From: Cervus elaphus
Taxonomy: Eukaryota; Chordata; Mammalia; Artiodactyla; Cervidae
Length of the DNA stretch: 64,000 nt
NCBI RefSeq assembly: GCF_910594005.1
Contig: NC_057841.1
Span: forward strand, 13,129,001-13,193,000
Reading direction: 5' to 3'
Shown here in pieces: positions 11,149-21,655 of the stretch (within the stretch, counting starts at the first letter, position 1; every line of letters starts with the position of its first letter). A model generated the notes under the pieces. It did not search any database and was not told where the DNA came from. It saw nothing but the letters and a program-made list of their open reading frames with translations. The translations under genes and the position numbers were made by a program.

Positions 11149-12299
11149 GGGACACACTGTAATGCACTAGTTGACTCATAGTTTAGTTGTCTAACTACTC
11201 AGATTAAGTTCTTCAGATGTTTCCTTGCCTTAAGAAACTAAATCCCATTAAAACAATCATGTTCAGATGATCAGGATTTCATTATCAACGGAAACAAAGA
11301 CACAAGTGAGAGCAAACAAATGGTTTGTAAAGTCCTCAACAAGTCTCATGACAGAGTAGTCATTCAGCCTTTTCCCCCCATACACACACACACATAGACA
11401 CACACACACACAACGCCCCATGCACCCTTATGATCATTTGCTTGATAACATCTCCTCCAGTTATCTTTCTTGCATTTTTTAAACTATTCAATTTAAATAG
11501 ATCACCAATGAAACTATCTAGTCCTCCTTTAAACTGGTGTGCATTAACAGCACAAAGATAACTGGACTTGAGGGAAAAAGAAGAAAAAGCAGACTCAAGC
11601 ACTTCCTCCATCTTCTTGGAACTCACTTCCTTTCTCAAACATTTGGGAAACATAAAAACAGAATCCAGATAATTATTTTGCTATTCAAATGCTAAAATCA
11701 AAATGGAAAATGTGAAAAAGAAAGTAACTGATATTTTGGAAGAAGACTAAATTCAGATGTCAATTTCCGTTTGTTCATCATGTTTACAATGGCCAGATCT
11801 ACTTTTAAATTTCTAGTAATCTTTAACAGCATAAAAAAATCTAATCTCAGAGTCTCTGGTCTCCCGGATCTCTGTTGAATAAAATCTAGAGAACTAACTC
11901 ATATACTTTTCTACTTTGAGATTATCTGTACTATTACAAGTCAAAAGAATTCTCAAACATAATAAGCATTTCATAAAAGTAATAATAAATGGAAATAGAA
12001 AATAGAAAAACACATGTAACATTTTGTAGTAACAGATTGTCCCTACTAGTAAAATAAATTCAAGATAACAATTTTTAAAAACTCATTTTTTTTCCTAAAC
12101 GGCAAAGGAGTAAGTGTTCTGATTACCTTGGGAACTGTGCTGGCTTGAATACAATGCACAGTTTTTTTTTGTCTATTTTTGTTTTCTGCCACAGGGGAAA
12201 CAAGAGAGGAGTCAAGCACTTCTTGTTAATCATAACAGAAGTTAACATGAATACAAAAACATTTTCTTTCTTTTTAAAAAGTGAGAAAGAAACAGGTGG
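11149..12299. other. Unassigned AT-rich sequence
   Basis: Apart from a CA microsatellite there is nothing recognisable. The 97-aa minus frame at 11360-11653 includes translated CA repeat (VCVSMCVCV) and is not a gene. Confidence 0.5.
11382..11412. repeat. Interrupted (CA)n microsatellite
   Basis: Two ACACACAC blocks are separated by a TAGA interruption. Confidence 0.95.
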
Positions 12300-12505
12300 A
12301 AAGGTAGTGATTTAAGGACTTGATTTAACTTCTGACTGGGTGTTAAAATTTTGGAGAAGTTAGTTAACTTTTCTCAGATTCAGTTTTAGCTCTAAACCTG
12401 AAGAATACCTTATCAGTTTTCTGTGAGAATGCAACACTCTCATATATGTAAAGATCTAGGCACGATGTAGACATTCAATAAATGGTAGCTATTATTTTAT
12501 GATTC
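12300..12505 (+). mobile_element. MIR SINE, diverged
   Basis: Order follows MIR: a TGATTTAAGGACTTGATTTAAC region, GAAGTTAGTTAACTTTTCTCAG (the core CAAGTTACTTAACCTCTCTG), then GATGTAGACATTCAATAAATGG near 12464, the ATAGTAAG-CAATAAATG 3' block. Confidence 0.7.
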
Positions 12506-13554
12506 TTTTTACTAAATAAAATTTCTTTTCTGTATGTCATGAATTTGTGACTGAAATGAAGATGCATGATATAGAACCAATGTTCACACGTTTCTAATCA
12601 CTTAGTACCAAAACTTCAGTTGAAGCTAGAGGATATTATCCTGAGAATCAGTTTTTTGAACAATCTATTTTCTATCCCTCCTTTGGGCAATAAAATATCT
12701 GGTAAAATGAAATCAGGGGAAATGAGACTATTAAAATTGAGAAAGCAAAGCACTTAAAGATGAAACAAAGAATAAGATATAAGAATGTAAACAACCCCAC
12801 TTCTGAATTACTGGAAGCTATGGGAACAATGAAATGATAAATTGAAGTAAGTAACTCAAACTGATTTTTCCTTGGTTCTGCCCAGATAAGATTCATGTTT
12901 CTTAGAGAGTGTATAAACAGAGGCAAGGCTACCCTAATCCTGTCATCAACAATCAGTTTACACTTGTACTCTATAAGGTACGCAGTCTAGATAGACACGT
13001 CTTGTGCCTTTAAAAAATGTGGGTGAAAAAGTTAACAATAAACATAGAGTTCCTTTGTGACTGTGTGTGTAATGGTGGTGAAGGCTGGCTAATATAATGA
13101 GAGAACAATGATCTACACTATATTTCATTGCCAGGCTGTTCTTCCTTTATCGGTGGCCCCACACCCTGGTTAACTGCTTTATTCTGAATTTATGATACCA
13201 AAGAATAATTTTAATACATCTGTTTCTACCACTGCCTGTGAGTTTGCATCTTATTTATTCTTGTCCTTATAGTGACTAGAACATAGAACATATTCATCCA
13301 ATTATCCCAAAAGGGACTAATGCTACTCTTTTCATTCTCTTAGAAATGAGTTTACAACTGCCAAAATGCATACACATGTGATTATGTTTATGTATGTCCA
13401 TTGTGCCACAACAAATCTTATTTCAGTAATCTAGAATCCTCAGGCTTGTTGGAAATGAAAAGGGCATTTCTTGTGTATTTATGTGGAAATGGAAAGTGTG
13501 AATTTTGCTGTTTCAGGGAGGTTAGAGCACACTCTATATTTCTTATTCTGTAGA
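12506..13554. other. Unassigned AT-rich sequence
   Basis: No coding potential and no confident repeat; the 84-aa minus frame 12672-12926 has no recognisable motif. Confidence 0.5.
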
Positions 13555-13903
13555 AGATTAACTCTGGCTTTCCTCCATTTTTTTCTATTAGTTAACGTCA
13601 CTAATACCCCTTCAGTTTGCAAACCAAAAATTTAGACTTCCTTACTAATTGTTCATCATCCCCTGTACTCAATTACCATATCCTGTTTATTTTACTCTCA
13701 AAGAAGTTTTACCTCGATGTTCACTTTTCTCCATCTCAGCCCCCTTGATCCAAGTACAGTCATCTCACCCTTAGGTTACTGAAATAGACCTGTGACTGTT
13801 TCCCTTTCACCACTGTTCACCACTCAATACCCAGAGAGATATTTTTATATTTTTCATTTGATTATTTCACCTTTGCAGAAAATCTTTAATTGCTTTCCCA
13901 TTA

Positions 13904-13943
13904 TTTTTTATTGAAGTATAATTGATCTACAGTGTTATGTGAG
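13904..13943 (-). mobile_element. 40-bp L1 3'-end insertion
   Basis: TTTTTTATTGAAGTATAATT and the following 20 bases match the complement of a cetartiodactyl L1 3' terminus. A perfect 13-bp duplication, TGCTTTCCCATTA, brackets it at 13891-13903 and 13944-13956, so the insert is exactly 40 bp. Confidence 0.8.
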
Positions 13944-14213
13944 TGCTTTCCCATTACAGTAAGACCCCTTACATATGAATGAGTTCTGTTCTGAGAGTGC
14001 ATTTGTTTGAAAGTCCAATTTGTTTATAAGTCCAACAAAGTTAGCCTAGGTACCCAACTAACATAAAGGGCTATGTAGTACTGTACTGTAATACATTTAT
14101 AATGCTTGTTCCACAAATGATACAAAAGAAACACACACAAAAACAAAGATAACACATTTATTCTCACAGGAGAATAAGTACCATACTATGGTACTTGAAA
14201 AGTACCATAATAG

Positions 14214-14749
14214 TGAAGAAGAAATTCATAGGGCCTGGACTCCATCTCAGGCCTGTCCATGCTGATCGTGCTAGGCCGCCTCTCCAATGGACTCTGAACT
14301 CTGTGCTTAGCACCTGTGGGAATGACAATGGAAGGATAAGACCCCCCTCTGGGCAGGGGAATCTTGAAGATCATATCCAGGTTAAGAGAAAACAGACACT
14401 AATCACCCCTGCCTCCGGACAGTATCTATCAGAATGTAACCACAGGCTTATCGGTTATTAACTGGTTGGAATATAACCGCGGGCTTATTGATTATTAACT
14501 GTTTGAACACATAACACGTGAATGATGGGGTTATTGTGATTGTATTTACCCTTCCTTTGTAAGCCTCAAGGGATTTGGGCTGGTGGGTCTGGACACGTAC
14601 GCAGGGTATAAAAGATTTTCACAAACGCTGGTTGGGGTCCTTGGCTAAGAGGAGACTCTGCCTTGGGCCCGCCGGTGTAATAAACTGCACTCCACTATCT
14701 GCATTGTCCTTCTGAGTGACTTTGTTTCCCGGAAAGCATGGCTATAACA
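14214..14749 (+). mobile_element. Endogenous retrovirus solo LTR inside the Tigger-like element
   Basis: The 536-bp element begins TGAAGAAG and ends TAACA, with ATAG repeated on both sides (14210-14213, 14750-14753). The U3 carries two imperfect 36-37 bp tandem units (14432-14468, 14469-14504). TATAAAAG and AATAAA signals are present, followed by the conserved R/U5 block shared with the LTR at 10630. It lacks any internal viral sequence, so it is a recombined solo LTR. Confidence 0.88.
14607..14614 (+). promoter_or_regulatory. LTR TATA box
   Basis: TATAAAAG lies 65 bp upstream of the AATAAA signal at 14679-14684, the expected U3/R layout. The related LTR at 10630 has lost this match. Confidence 0.6.
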
Positions 14750-15379
14750 ATAGAAACAACAGCTGGTATACAGGGGCTGGCATTGGGTGAACAAGTAAGA
14801 AGAGTTACTGACTGCAGGAAAAAGAGGAGGTTGGAGATGACAGAGCTGAAGGAACGTCAGCAATAGGACACAGAGGGCAAGCTGCAACTTCACTCACATG
14901 GGAAGTGACTGGACATACGAACACACGCTTGCATCCGAAGGCTCATATGTAGGGGACTTACAGTATCCTTAGGATTAAGTTCAAAGTCCTTTGTACAGCT
15001 GCACCTGTCTTACCTGCTGGTCTCCTTTCTATTCCTCTCCTTTTCAGAATTTCCACGTTTCCTTTGCTTGATATCACTTCTCATTCTAGCCAAGCTTTTA
15101 GTCTTGGATTATTAAAATAAATTCCTCTGGTGTCAATGCTCAATTCCTATATATTAATTCTTCAGAAGGAATATTTCTTGTATGAGAAATGCAGTTCTAG
15201 TTTGAACTAAAATATGCATATTTCATAATTTCCAAATAGAAAGTTATGCACAGATTATGCATAATTTTTGCTTTATTTTTTGCTTTTATGCATTTCCCCA
15301 AATATTCTGTAGCAAACAAAAGCAGAAAAAGCCTGATGATTGATTAGCTTTAATATTATTCCTTTTTGTATTTTGTGCT

Positions 15380-15594
15380 AAGTACTAAGTTACTTCTGTC
15401 ATGTCTGACTCTTTGTCACTCCATGGACTGTAGCCCACCAGGCTCCTCTGTCCATAGGATTCTCCAGGCAAGAATACTGGAGTGGGTTGCCATTTCCCCC
15501 TCCAGGGGATCTTCCCAACTCAGGGATGGAAACTATGTCTCTTTTGTTTCCTGCATTGACAGGCAGGCTCTTTACCACTGGCACCACCTGGGAC
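15380..15594 (-). mobile_element. Bov-tA SINE
   Basis: Complement of the BovA end (TCATGTCTGACTCTTTGTCA, 15398), core (CTCCAGGCAAGAATACTGGAG) and tRNA head (CACCACCTGGGACAAA at the right edge). The B-box region is mutated (CAGGGATGGAAAC). Confidence 0.92.
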
Positions 15595-15725
15595 AAATTT
15601 ATTCAAAACATTAATCTACTCAGTTAACACTCATAATCTGAAAGACGTAACAGATTTTACACGTATGTGTTAGAAAAACGCCGCGGGAGGAAAAAAGCCG
15701 CCTCTAAGGACCGGTGGTAAAGGCC

Positions 15726-15731
15726 TTTATT
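15726..15731 (-). promoter_or_regulatory. LTR polyadenylation signal
   Basis: AATAAA on the minus strand (TTTATT on plus), about 90 bp downstream of the TATA box, marks the R region end of the 15668-16014 LTR. Confidence 0.65.
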
Positions 15732-15816
15732 AAGCGTCGCTCTCCGGCAGAACTCCCGGGGGGCGGGTGAGTGAGGAGACAAAGGGAGTCTGCGAGGTGT
15801 GAGGGGTGGGGAGGGG

Positions 15817-15824
15817 TTTTATAG
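15817..15824 (-). promoter_or_regulatory. LTR TATA box
   Basis: CTATAAAA on the minus strand, preceded by CCAAT about 95 bp upstream at 15920-15924. Transcription from it would run leftward towards 15668. Confidence 0.65.
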
Positions 15825-15992
15825 TCTGGGCTGGGCGTCCAAGCCAGGTCTTTTCATATAAGGAAGAAAGCGCGGGCTACAGCGGCGGTCAGTGTCCGAG
15901 GGCTCTGTGTTGGTACCTGATTGGACCAGGCTGCAGGGGGTCGGTCCCCAGAAGTTTAGCCAGCCTCTGGAATTTGCCTTGCGGCACTTTCC

Positions 15993-16006
15993 CGGGGCAT
16001 GCCCCG
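15993..16006. promoter_or_regulatory. GC palindrome with p53-type half-site in LTR U3
   Basis: CGGGGCATGCCCCG is a perfect 14-bp palindrome. Its centre GGGCATGCCC (15995-16004) fits the p53 half-site RRRCWWGYYY exactly. No second adjacent half-site is evident, so binding is speculative. Confidence 0.4.
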
Positions 16007-16019
16007 ACCTTTCAGTATG

Positions 16020-17057
16020 TAATGCTAACATATAGACAAGACTATTCAAATTCATATGTTCTTTAAAAACTCTTCTATTATTTTAACTTCACCACCACAT
16101 GAAAGTTATTTTCTAATATTTTATAACATCTATAGTCCAGTGATCAGATATAGTCATCATTTCTAAATGAATATAAAGCTCAGTGAACTTAAAAGGAAAC
16201 ATTTTTCTGAAATAAATGCTTTGGTTAGCATTTAAATTTTTGTCACAACACACATTTTAAAATATAATACTTTTCATAAAGTAGAACAAAGACTATTTGA
16301 CATGTTAATGTAATGTGGATTTTGAATTTATTTTAAATGAAACTATATTTTCCCATTAAAATACTGAAACTTCCTATTGGAAATATGGAAAGCCTCTTTT
16401 CCTTTCTATAAATCCCAACCATGACTTAAGCTTTTGCAATCTTCTTTAGTTTCTACACTAGAGTGTTTAAGAATAAGAGATTAAGGACTCATCATGTGAT
16501 GATGAAAATCTAATAGTATATTTTTGCCTATACCTCATGAGAGTTTTACTTTCATTTGGGGTCAGTAGGAGAATCTTAAATTTATTTCCATTGTGGAAAA
16601 CTTAAAAGGTACCTACATTTGGTGACTAAATCATTTATCTATTTACATGAATATGCTCAGTTCTTTAAAGCCAAACTCAGTCTAATATTTGTCTCTTCCA
16701 GATCCACACATTCATTATCTGATTCAGCTTCTCTCTCTACCTGTAAGAGTCAGATGGCTGTCCATGCTCCATGAAACCCACTGTCTTCGCCTGTCATCTC
16801 TCCCAAAAGCCTTGTACCTTTCAATCACTTGATCACCTTGGCTATTCCTTTCAAAACTCCCCCTTTCTTAAAGTCTGCATCATATCAACACAGAAAGAAA
16901 ACTGTTCTCCTGAACCTTTCCATGGGGCTCTATACATTTAGTCCTCCTAATGAAGAAAATTCTTCAAAAGAGTCTCTCTAAAAATTGCTAAATTTATACA
17001 CACCTAGAGAGTAACCTGCACTCAGTAAGCACCCCAAAATATTGCAGAACTAAAACA
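16020..17057. other. Unassigned AT-rich sequence
   Basis: Largely unique-looking. The pyrimidine-rich part at about 16690-16960 could be another old LINE fragment, but I cannot confirm it. Confidence 0.45.
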
Positions 17058-17234
17058 CGCCTGGGAGAGATTGAGGGCAGGAGGAGAAAGGGCGACAGAG
17101 GATGAGAGGTTTGGATGGCATCACAGACTCGGTGACCACGAGTCTGAGCAAACTCCGGGAGATACTGAAGGACAGATGGGCTGTGGTCCATGGGGTCGCG
17201 AAAAGTTGGACGTGACTTAGTAACTGAATAATAA
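17058..17234 (+). mobile_element. BovB LINE 3'-terminal fragment
   Basis: GGGAGAGATTGAGGGCAGGA near 17062 and the GTCCATGGGGTCGCGAAAAG end near 17187 match BovB. The [10 protein letters not shown] coding block is shortened by an internal loss of roughly 15 bp near 17178-17190. Confidence 0.87.
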
Positions 17235-18351
17235 CAAAACACAGTCACACTAGAGATTTTATTTTCTCGGTTATTAAAGCAGATTAAGAGTAAATTCTGC
17301 CTCAATTTTCTTTCTAATGACATGGTAGAACTGAAAAAAGCAAAAAACTCTGGGAAATTTTGTTGTCCCATTTTCATTTTAATCAGATAGAAGCCATATG
17401 TGATGCCTAACCACCTCGGAGCAGGGCTTCACCACCTGCTGAGTACGCTGATGCAAAGGCCTGTTCATTACCAAAGCTCTTCACTGAAGTTTTCAAATAA
17501 TTTCTTTGGTTAAAAAAACAGGTAGGTAGAATCTAATTCCTTTGAAAGACGCTGCTCACTACTTTTCTAAGTTTTGGTCCTATTAGGGTTTTGTTTTTGT
17601 ATTTTTTCAGCATGACACACCCTGTTCCAAAATGAACACTCTCCCAACAGCTCTAAATGTAACCGGAAAATAACTACACAATCTAAAATACACATAATTA
17701 AAAACAAGCAGTGGTACATAGATAGTGTTAAAATATAAACTGAGGCATATTAGAAATGTTAAGACTTTATCTGAGCCAAAAAATTTGAGCTGGAAATTTA
17801 ATTCCAGCCAGGTAGTACAAAACCAGAAGATTTCACAGATGGAGGCTGAGAAGAGGCTTTTACAAAGAAAAAGTGGAAGCAAAATAAGGAAATGATTGAT
17901 TAGCTGTAATTTACCCCAAGTTGCCTGTTTGTGATTAGTTGTCCTTATGTTTCAATTCAGTGACCTTGAGGTATTAATGGGCTTGGATTTTGTTTTGCGT
18001 CCACAGGCCACCACGGCATTTGAACCCCTTCATCTAAAGACCTCCTTGTTTAATTAATTTAATGATAGTAATTTTAAGATTTCTAAAGTACCGTATTTAT
18101 TTCCAGTTGTCTTTACTTTTTTTTCATTCAGTTAATGGCTTTAAAATTATTTCTGCAACTTATATGAAACAAAGGCAAAATGAGACACACAAACCAGTAA
18201 ATGGATGTGAAACAATACACTTTGAGGATCGTTTTGCTAAAAACATACACACGCTTATGTAATAATGTCTACTCATTTATGCATGCTGCTAAAGTAGAAC
18301 AAGGTAATTTTTTAGCTTTTGAGCCTTGAATATTCAGACATTCACTCACCT
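17235..18351. other. Unassigned sequence, possible old repeat at 17746-18030
   Basis: The block at 17746-18030 (TTTATCTGAGCC, GAGAAGAGGCTTTTACAAAG, GCGTCCACAGGCCACC) has the feel of an LTR or DNA-element remnant, but the family is not resolved. The rest is AT-rich without features. Confidence 0.4.
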
Positions 18352-18566
18352 AAGTGAAGTGTTAGTTGCTCAGTAATTTCTGACTCTTTGTGATGCCATG
18401 GACTATATAGCTTGCCAGGTTCCTCTGTCCTTGGGATTCTCCAGGCAAGAATACTGGAGTGGGTAGTCATTTCCTTCTCCAGAGGATCTTCCCAATCCAG
18501 GGATCAAACCCAGGTCTTTTGCATTGCAGGCAGATTCTTTACTGACTGAGCCACAAGGGAAGCCCA
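18352..18566 (-). mobile_element. Bov-tA SINE
   Basis: Complement of the BovA end at the left (TTGCTCAGTAATTTCTGACT), core CTCCAGGCAAGAATACTGGA near 18439, and tRNA-like head GCCACAAGGGAAGCCC at 18551-18566. Confidence 0.93.
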
Positions 18567-18575
18567 TCCATTTAC

Positions 18576-18700
18576 CTAATAGTTACTGAATTTCGATCAG
18601 GTGCCAGGCATACTGTTCCAGGGGTTGAAGATGTATCAGTAAATAAATAGATTTAAATGTCCATCCTCATGGAGCTTACATTCTGATTACACATGAAATA
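18576..18700 (+). mobile_element. L2 LINE 3' fragment
   Basis: CAGGTGCCAGGCATACTGTTCC near 18598 followed by CCTCATGGAGCTTACATTCTG near 18665 is the standard L2 3' UTR sequence order. Confidence 0.85.
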
Positions 18701-19502
18701 TGTTCATGGAAATTCAAGTCAAATTCAAGTATATTAAATTTTTGTCTCCAAAGATTTACTTGTAGCAAATGATCTAGATGCTTCCACTTTTTTAAATATA
18801 ACAAAATGTAGGTCCTGAACCAAACAAAACTAATTACTTTAAACATGTTGAAAGAACTGGAAATAATAGAATTGCATAAACTATAACACAGGCTAACCCA
18901 ATTCTTGGAGTTTAATCACATATCCCTGATTAATCTTCCAAATATAAATATTTACACGTGTTCAGTTCTTCTTTCTTGATGGAAAATGAAGAAACTTTGG
19001 GCTGAGAATGAACTGAACTTTCAAAAGTTCTCAAAAATATTTTAAACAGGAAACCAGCTGCCTCCACCCACCCATGGCAATATGTTCAAAGTGCAGAACT
19101 GCAGGAGTTCAGTGAAGGCTTTGACGGCTCCAAATTACTACAACTCAGATGTAGTCCTTGAATTGTATGCCCGTGCAAATAAGATTACAGAAGACGCTGA
19201 GAAAATAAAATTATTAGTGAACATGGACCTCTCTACTTTCACAATTATGTTGTTTTCTTAAAATGCATGGTTAATTTGGTTTGAAATCACAAGGTTCTGA
19301 ATAGGAGTATTATAAACTGCAGAGAGTATATTATACCTCTTATGACATGAATGGAAAAAAATATAAAAGGAACATGCAAAATTGATCTTATATATAATTA
19401 AAACTATGCATTTATAGTACTATATTTATTTATGGTATTAAGGATGTTAAACCAATTGTTTTTTCTTGCTAAGGAGTATTTTAACTCTAAGAAAAACAGA
19501 AT
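18701..19502. other. Unassigned AT-rich sequence
   Basis: No coding frame, SINE or LINE signature seen. Confidence 0.5.
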
Positions 19503-19513
19503 TGAAATAATAT

Positions 19514-19720
19514 GTGATTTAGTCACTGAGTCATGTCCAACTCTTGCGACCTCATGGACTATAGCCTGCAAGGCTACTCTCTCCATGGGATTCTCCAGGC
19601 AAGGATACTGGAGTGGGTTGCCATTTCCTTCTCCAGGGGATCTTCCTGACCCAGGCATCAAATCAGGGTCTTCTGCATTGCAGGCAGGCTCTCTACTGAC
19701 TGAGCTACAAGGGAAGCCCC
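19514..19720 (-). mobile_element. Bov-tA SINE with clean target duplication
   Basis: An 11-bp perfect direct repeat, TGAAATAATAT, flanks it at 19503-19513 and 19721-19731. It runs from the GTGATTTAGTCACTGAGTCA end to the AAGGGAAGCCCC head complement. Confidence 0.96.
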
Positions 19721-19731
19721 TGAAATAATAT

Positions 19732-20144
19732 AGAAAAAGCAACAGAGCAATGAAATTGCTCAAAACTGAACATTCTTATGTAACAAACTGAGATATATTA
19801 ATATAGGCATATATTTCATCACAAATTATCAGAACAGCGGCTAATAAGATGTTGATGTTTAGAAAAAATGTTGACTTCTTATCCTAGTCACTGTCACTAG
19901 ATTTATAGCCTATAGATCTATGGACTCTACTAAGATAAAAATATTATCAGTCATACATTTTGTTCTAATTCTTTAAATTTTAATTAGTATAAAACAAGTA
20001 ATCAGTTTTCAGATATATCACTGGGGGGAAAAAAACCTTAGCCTCAAAAAACAGGTATGGTGGTTGTATAATACTTAAGCTACTCTTATAATAATATATC
20101 CAAAATCTTGATTTCACTGAGAACATTTCATTTGTAAGGTTCTA
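19732..20144. other. Unassigned AT-rich sequence
   Basis: Nothing recognisable. Confidence 0.5.
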
Positions 20145-20155
20145 TAATCTTAAGA

Positions 20156-20372
20156 TGGGCTTACGCAGTGGTTCAGTGATAAAGAAATCACCTGCAAGGT
20201 AGGAGAAGCAAGAGATGTGAATTTGCTCTCTGGGTTGGGAAGATCTTCTGGAGGAGGAAATGGCAACCCACTCCAGTATTATTGCCTGGAGAATCCCATG
20301 GACAGAGGACCCTGGCAGGATACAGCCCATAGGGTCCCAAAAAGTGGGATATAAGTGAGGATGCACGCGTGT
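20156..20372 (+). mobile_element. Bov-tA SINE with clean target duplication
   Basis: TAATCTTAAGA is repeated at 20145-20155 and 20373-20383. The head GGGCTTACGCAGTGGTTCAG is diverged, while the core GGCAACCCACTCCAGTATTA is well kept. Confidence 0.95.
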
Positions 20373-20383
20373 AATCTTAAGAA

Positions 20384-21452
20384 AGAAAAGACATGAACAA
20401 TTTAAAGATATAAATATTAGATTTTTATTTGAAGATCAGTTACTCTCTGAGATTGTGTAACTTCTTCCCTGGCTACACTTTCTCCATTTTAGCCAAAATG
20501 TATTAGTGATTTGTTTAGACATAGAGTCTCTCAACTTCTCCAATTCTCTTTCTAAGGGCTGATAATTCTTTTTTTTTTTTTTGGCCCTTTGGCATAAAAA
20601 CAGATAACACTAAAGAAAGAAACAATTTAACCATGAAACAGATCTTAGCACAATTGCTAATTGATCCAGAATCAGTTTTCATGTGTTTATTTTATTGTAT
20701 GCTTAGTTCTCTTATTTCCTTAGTAAAGACAAGTAAGGAATTAGATTTAAAATGTCAAAATAACAGGAAGTTAATAGCCAGTGTTTATATTTCTCAAAAG
20801 ATCTGGCATTCCAGCCAGATCTTCTATTTCTAAAATAGAAAACGTAAGACACATACAAGGAAAACTGCAAAGAGCTGAAACCAGATTAAACTCAGACTTT
20901 TTTTTAAACTTGCTTTGTTTATATTTACATTTCAATCATATAAAATTTTTTTCTTCAACTCTTTCCCAGGTAATCCTGATGATGCCACAATTTTAAATCT
21001 TCCTCAAAAACTCTATATTTACTTTTTTCCCTCTCTGCTATCCCAGATTTTTATCTTTTGCTTAATTTAATAAAAAGAAGGGGAAAAAAAGCTAAGAAAT
21101 GTGTGGATTCCTAGAAACTGTGTTTCATCATTTTTATCATTTCCTGCTCTTCACATCAATTAGGTTTTCTTAAATTGTGGCAAGGAAAGAACATACTGGC
21201 ACCAGTGATTTCCACAGGTCACCATATGTCACATACTTCTCAGCATCACAAAAATATAGCTATGGAACAACATCAGAATGGTATAGTGAAACCCAGAGAA
21301 TACTGGGTTCAGAATCAGAAAACCTAAGGTAAACCTGGTCCTTAAGAAGGTCACCCAAAGACACATCTTCATTTATTTACAATACAGACATAAATATAAT
21401 GCCTAAATATGACCTATGGTTGCTATGGGAACACTTTGTTTATACTTTGGGG
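20384..21452. other. Unassigned sequence, T tract at 20569-20582
   Basis: AT-rich. The part near 21290-21430 (GAATACTGGGTTCAGAATCAG) may be a degraded MIR, but similarity is too weak to call. Confidence 0.45.
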
Positions 21453-21650
21453 TCTGCACTGTCCAACATGGCAGTCATTGGCCAGACAGAGCTGATGAAC
21501 CCTTGAAATGAGGCTCATCTGAACTGTGTGTGTAAATTAGGCACAGCATAGAAAATTAAAATGTAAAATATCTCGTTCAAAAATTTATATTGATTATATT
21601 TTAGAATAATATTTTAACATATGAGTTACAGAATTTTCCACATTTAGCAA
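21453..21650. mobile_element. hAT-type DNA transposon fragment
   Basis: TGCACTGTCCAACATGGCAG near 21456, CCTTGAAATGAGGCTCATC near 21501 and AATGTAAAATATCTCGTTC near 21561 follow one end of a mammalian hAT MITE-like family whose termini read CACTGTCCAATA and ATTGGACAGTG. It shares this family with 56963-57251. Only the left two-thirds is present. Confidence 0.6.
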
Positions 21651-21655
21651 ATTGG

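Larger units (their letters stand above)
13957..14963. mobile_element. Tigger-like (Tc1/mariner) non-autonomous DNA transposon
   Basis: Terminal inverted repeats are visible: left CAGTAAGACCCCTTACATAT at 13957-13976 against right ATATGTAGGGGACTTACAG at 14945-14963 (complement CTGTAAGTCCCCTACATAT). TA dinucleotides flank both ends (13955-13956, 14964-14965). Internal GTCCAACAAAGTTAGCCTAG near 14031 and ACAGCTGGTATACAGGGGCTG near 14758 belong to a repeat I recall in artiodactyl genomes. A solo LTR splits it. No transposase frame remains. The exact family is not certain. Confidence 0.7.
13555..15130 (+). mobile_element. L2 LINE ORF2/3' region, split by nested insertions
   Basis: About 13555-13903 and 14966-15130 have the character of L2 RT-domain DNA and 3' flank: pyrimidine-rich, with TTGCTTTCCCATTA before the split and CCTTAGGATTAAGTTCAAAG after it, equivalent to the L2 consensus block around GCTTCCCATT...AGGAT-AAGTCCAAA. 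The two halves join sensibly when the L1 fragment (13904-13943) and the Tigger-like element (13957-14963) are removed. No open frame remains. Confidence 0.6.
15668..16014 (-). mobile_element. Compact, GC-rich ERV solo LTR
   Basis: The 347-bp element runs from TGTTAG to TTTCA on the plus strand, with 5-bp direct repeats GTATG at 15663-15667 and 16015-16019. On the minus strand the order is: a GC palindrome at the U3 start, CCAAT (15920-15924), TATA (15817-15824), AATAAA (15726-15731) and a CT-rich end closing in TAACA. All signals are intact and it looks younger than the two LTRs at 10630 and 14214, to which it is unrelated. The ERV family is not assigned. Confidence 0.85.

Noticed and set aside
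10630..14749. A provirus bounded by two same-orientation LTRs about 3 kb apart
   Set aside because: Each LTR has its own different 4-bp flank on both sides, and the DNA between them is MIR, L2, Tigger-like and unassigned sequence with no gag, pol or env.
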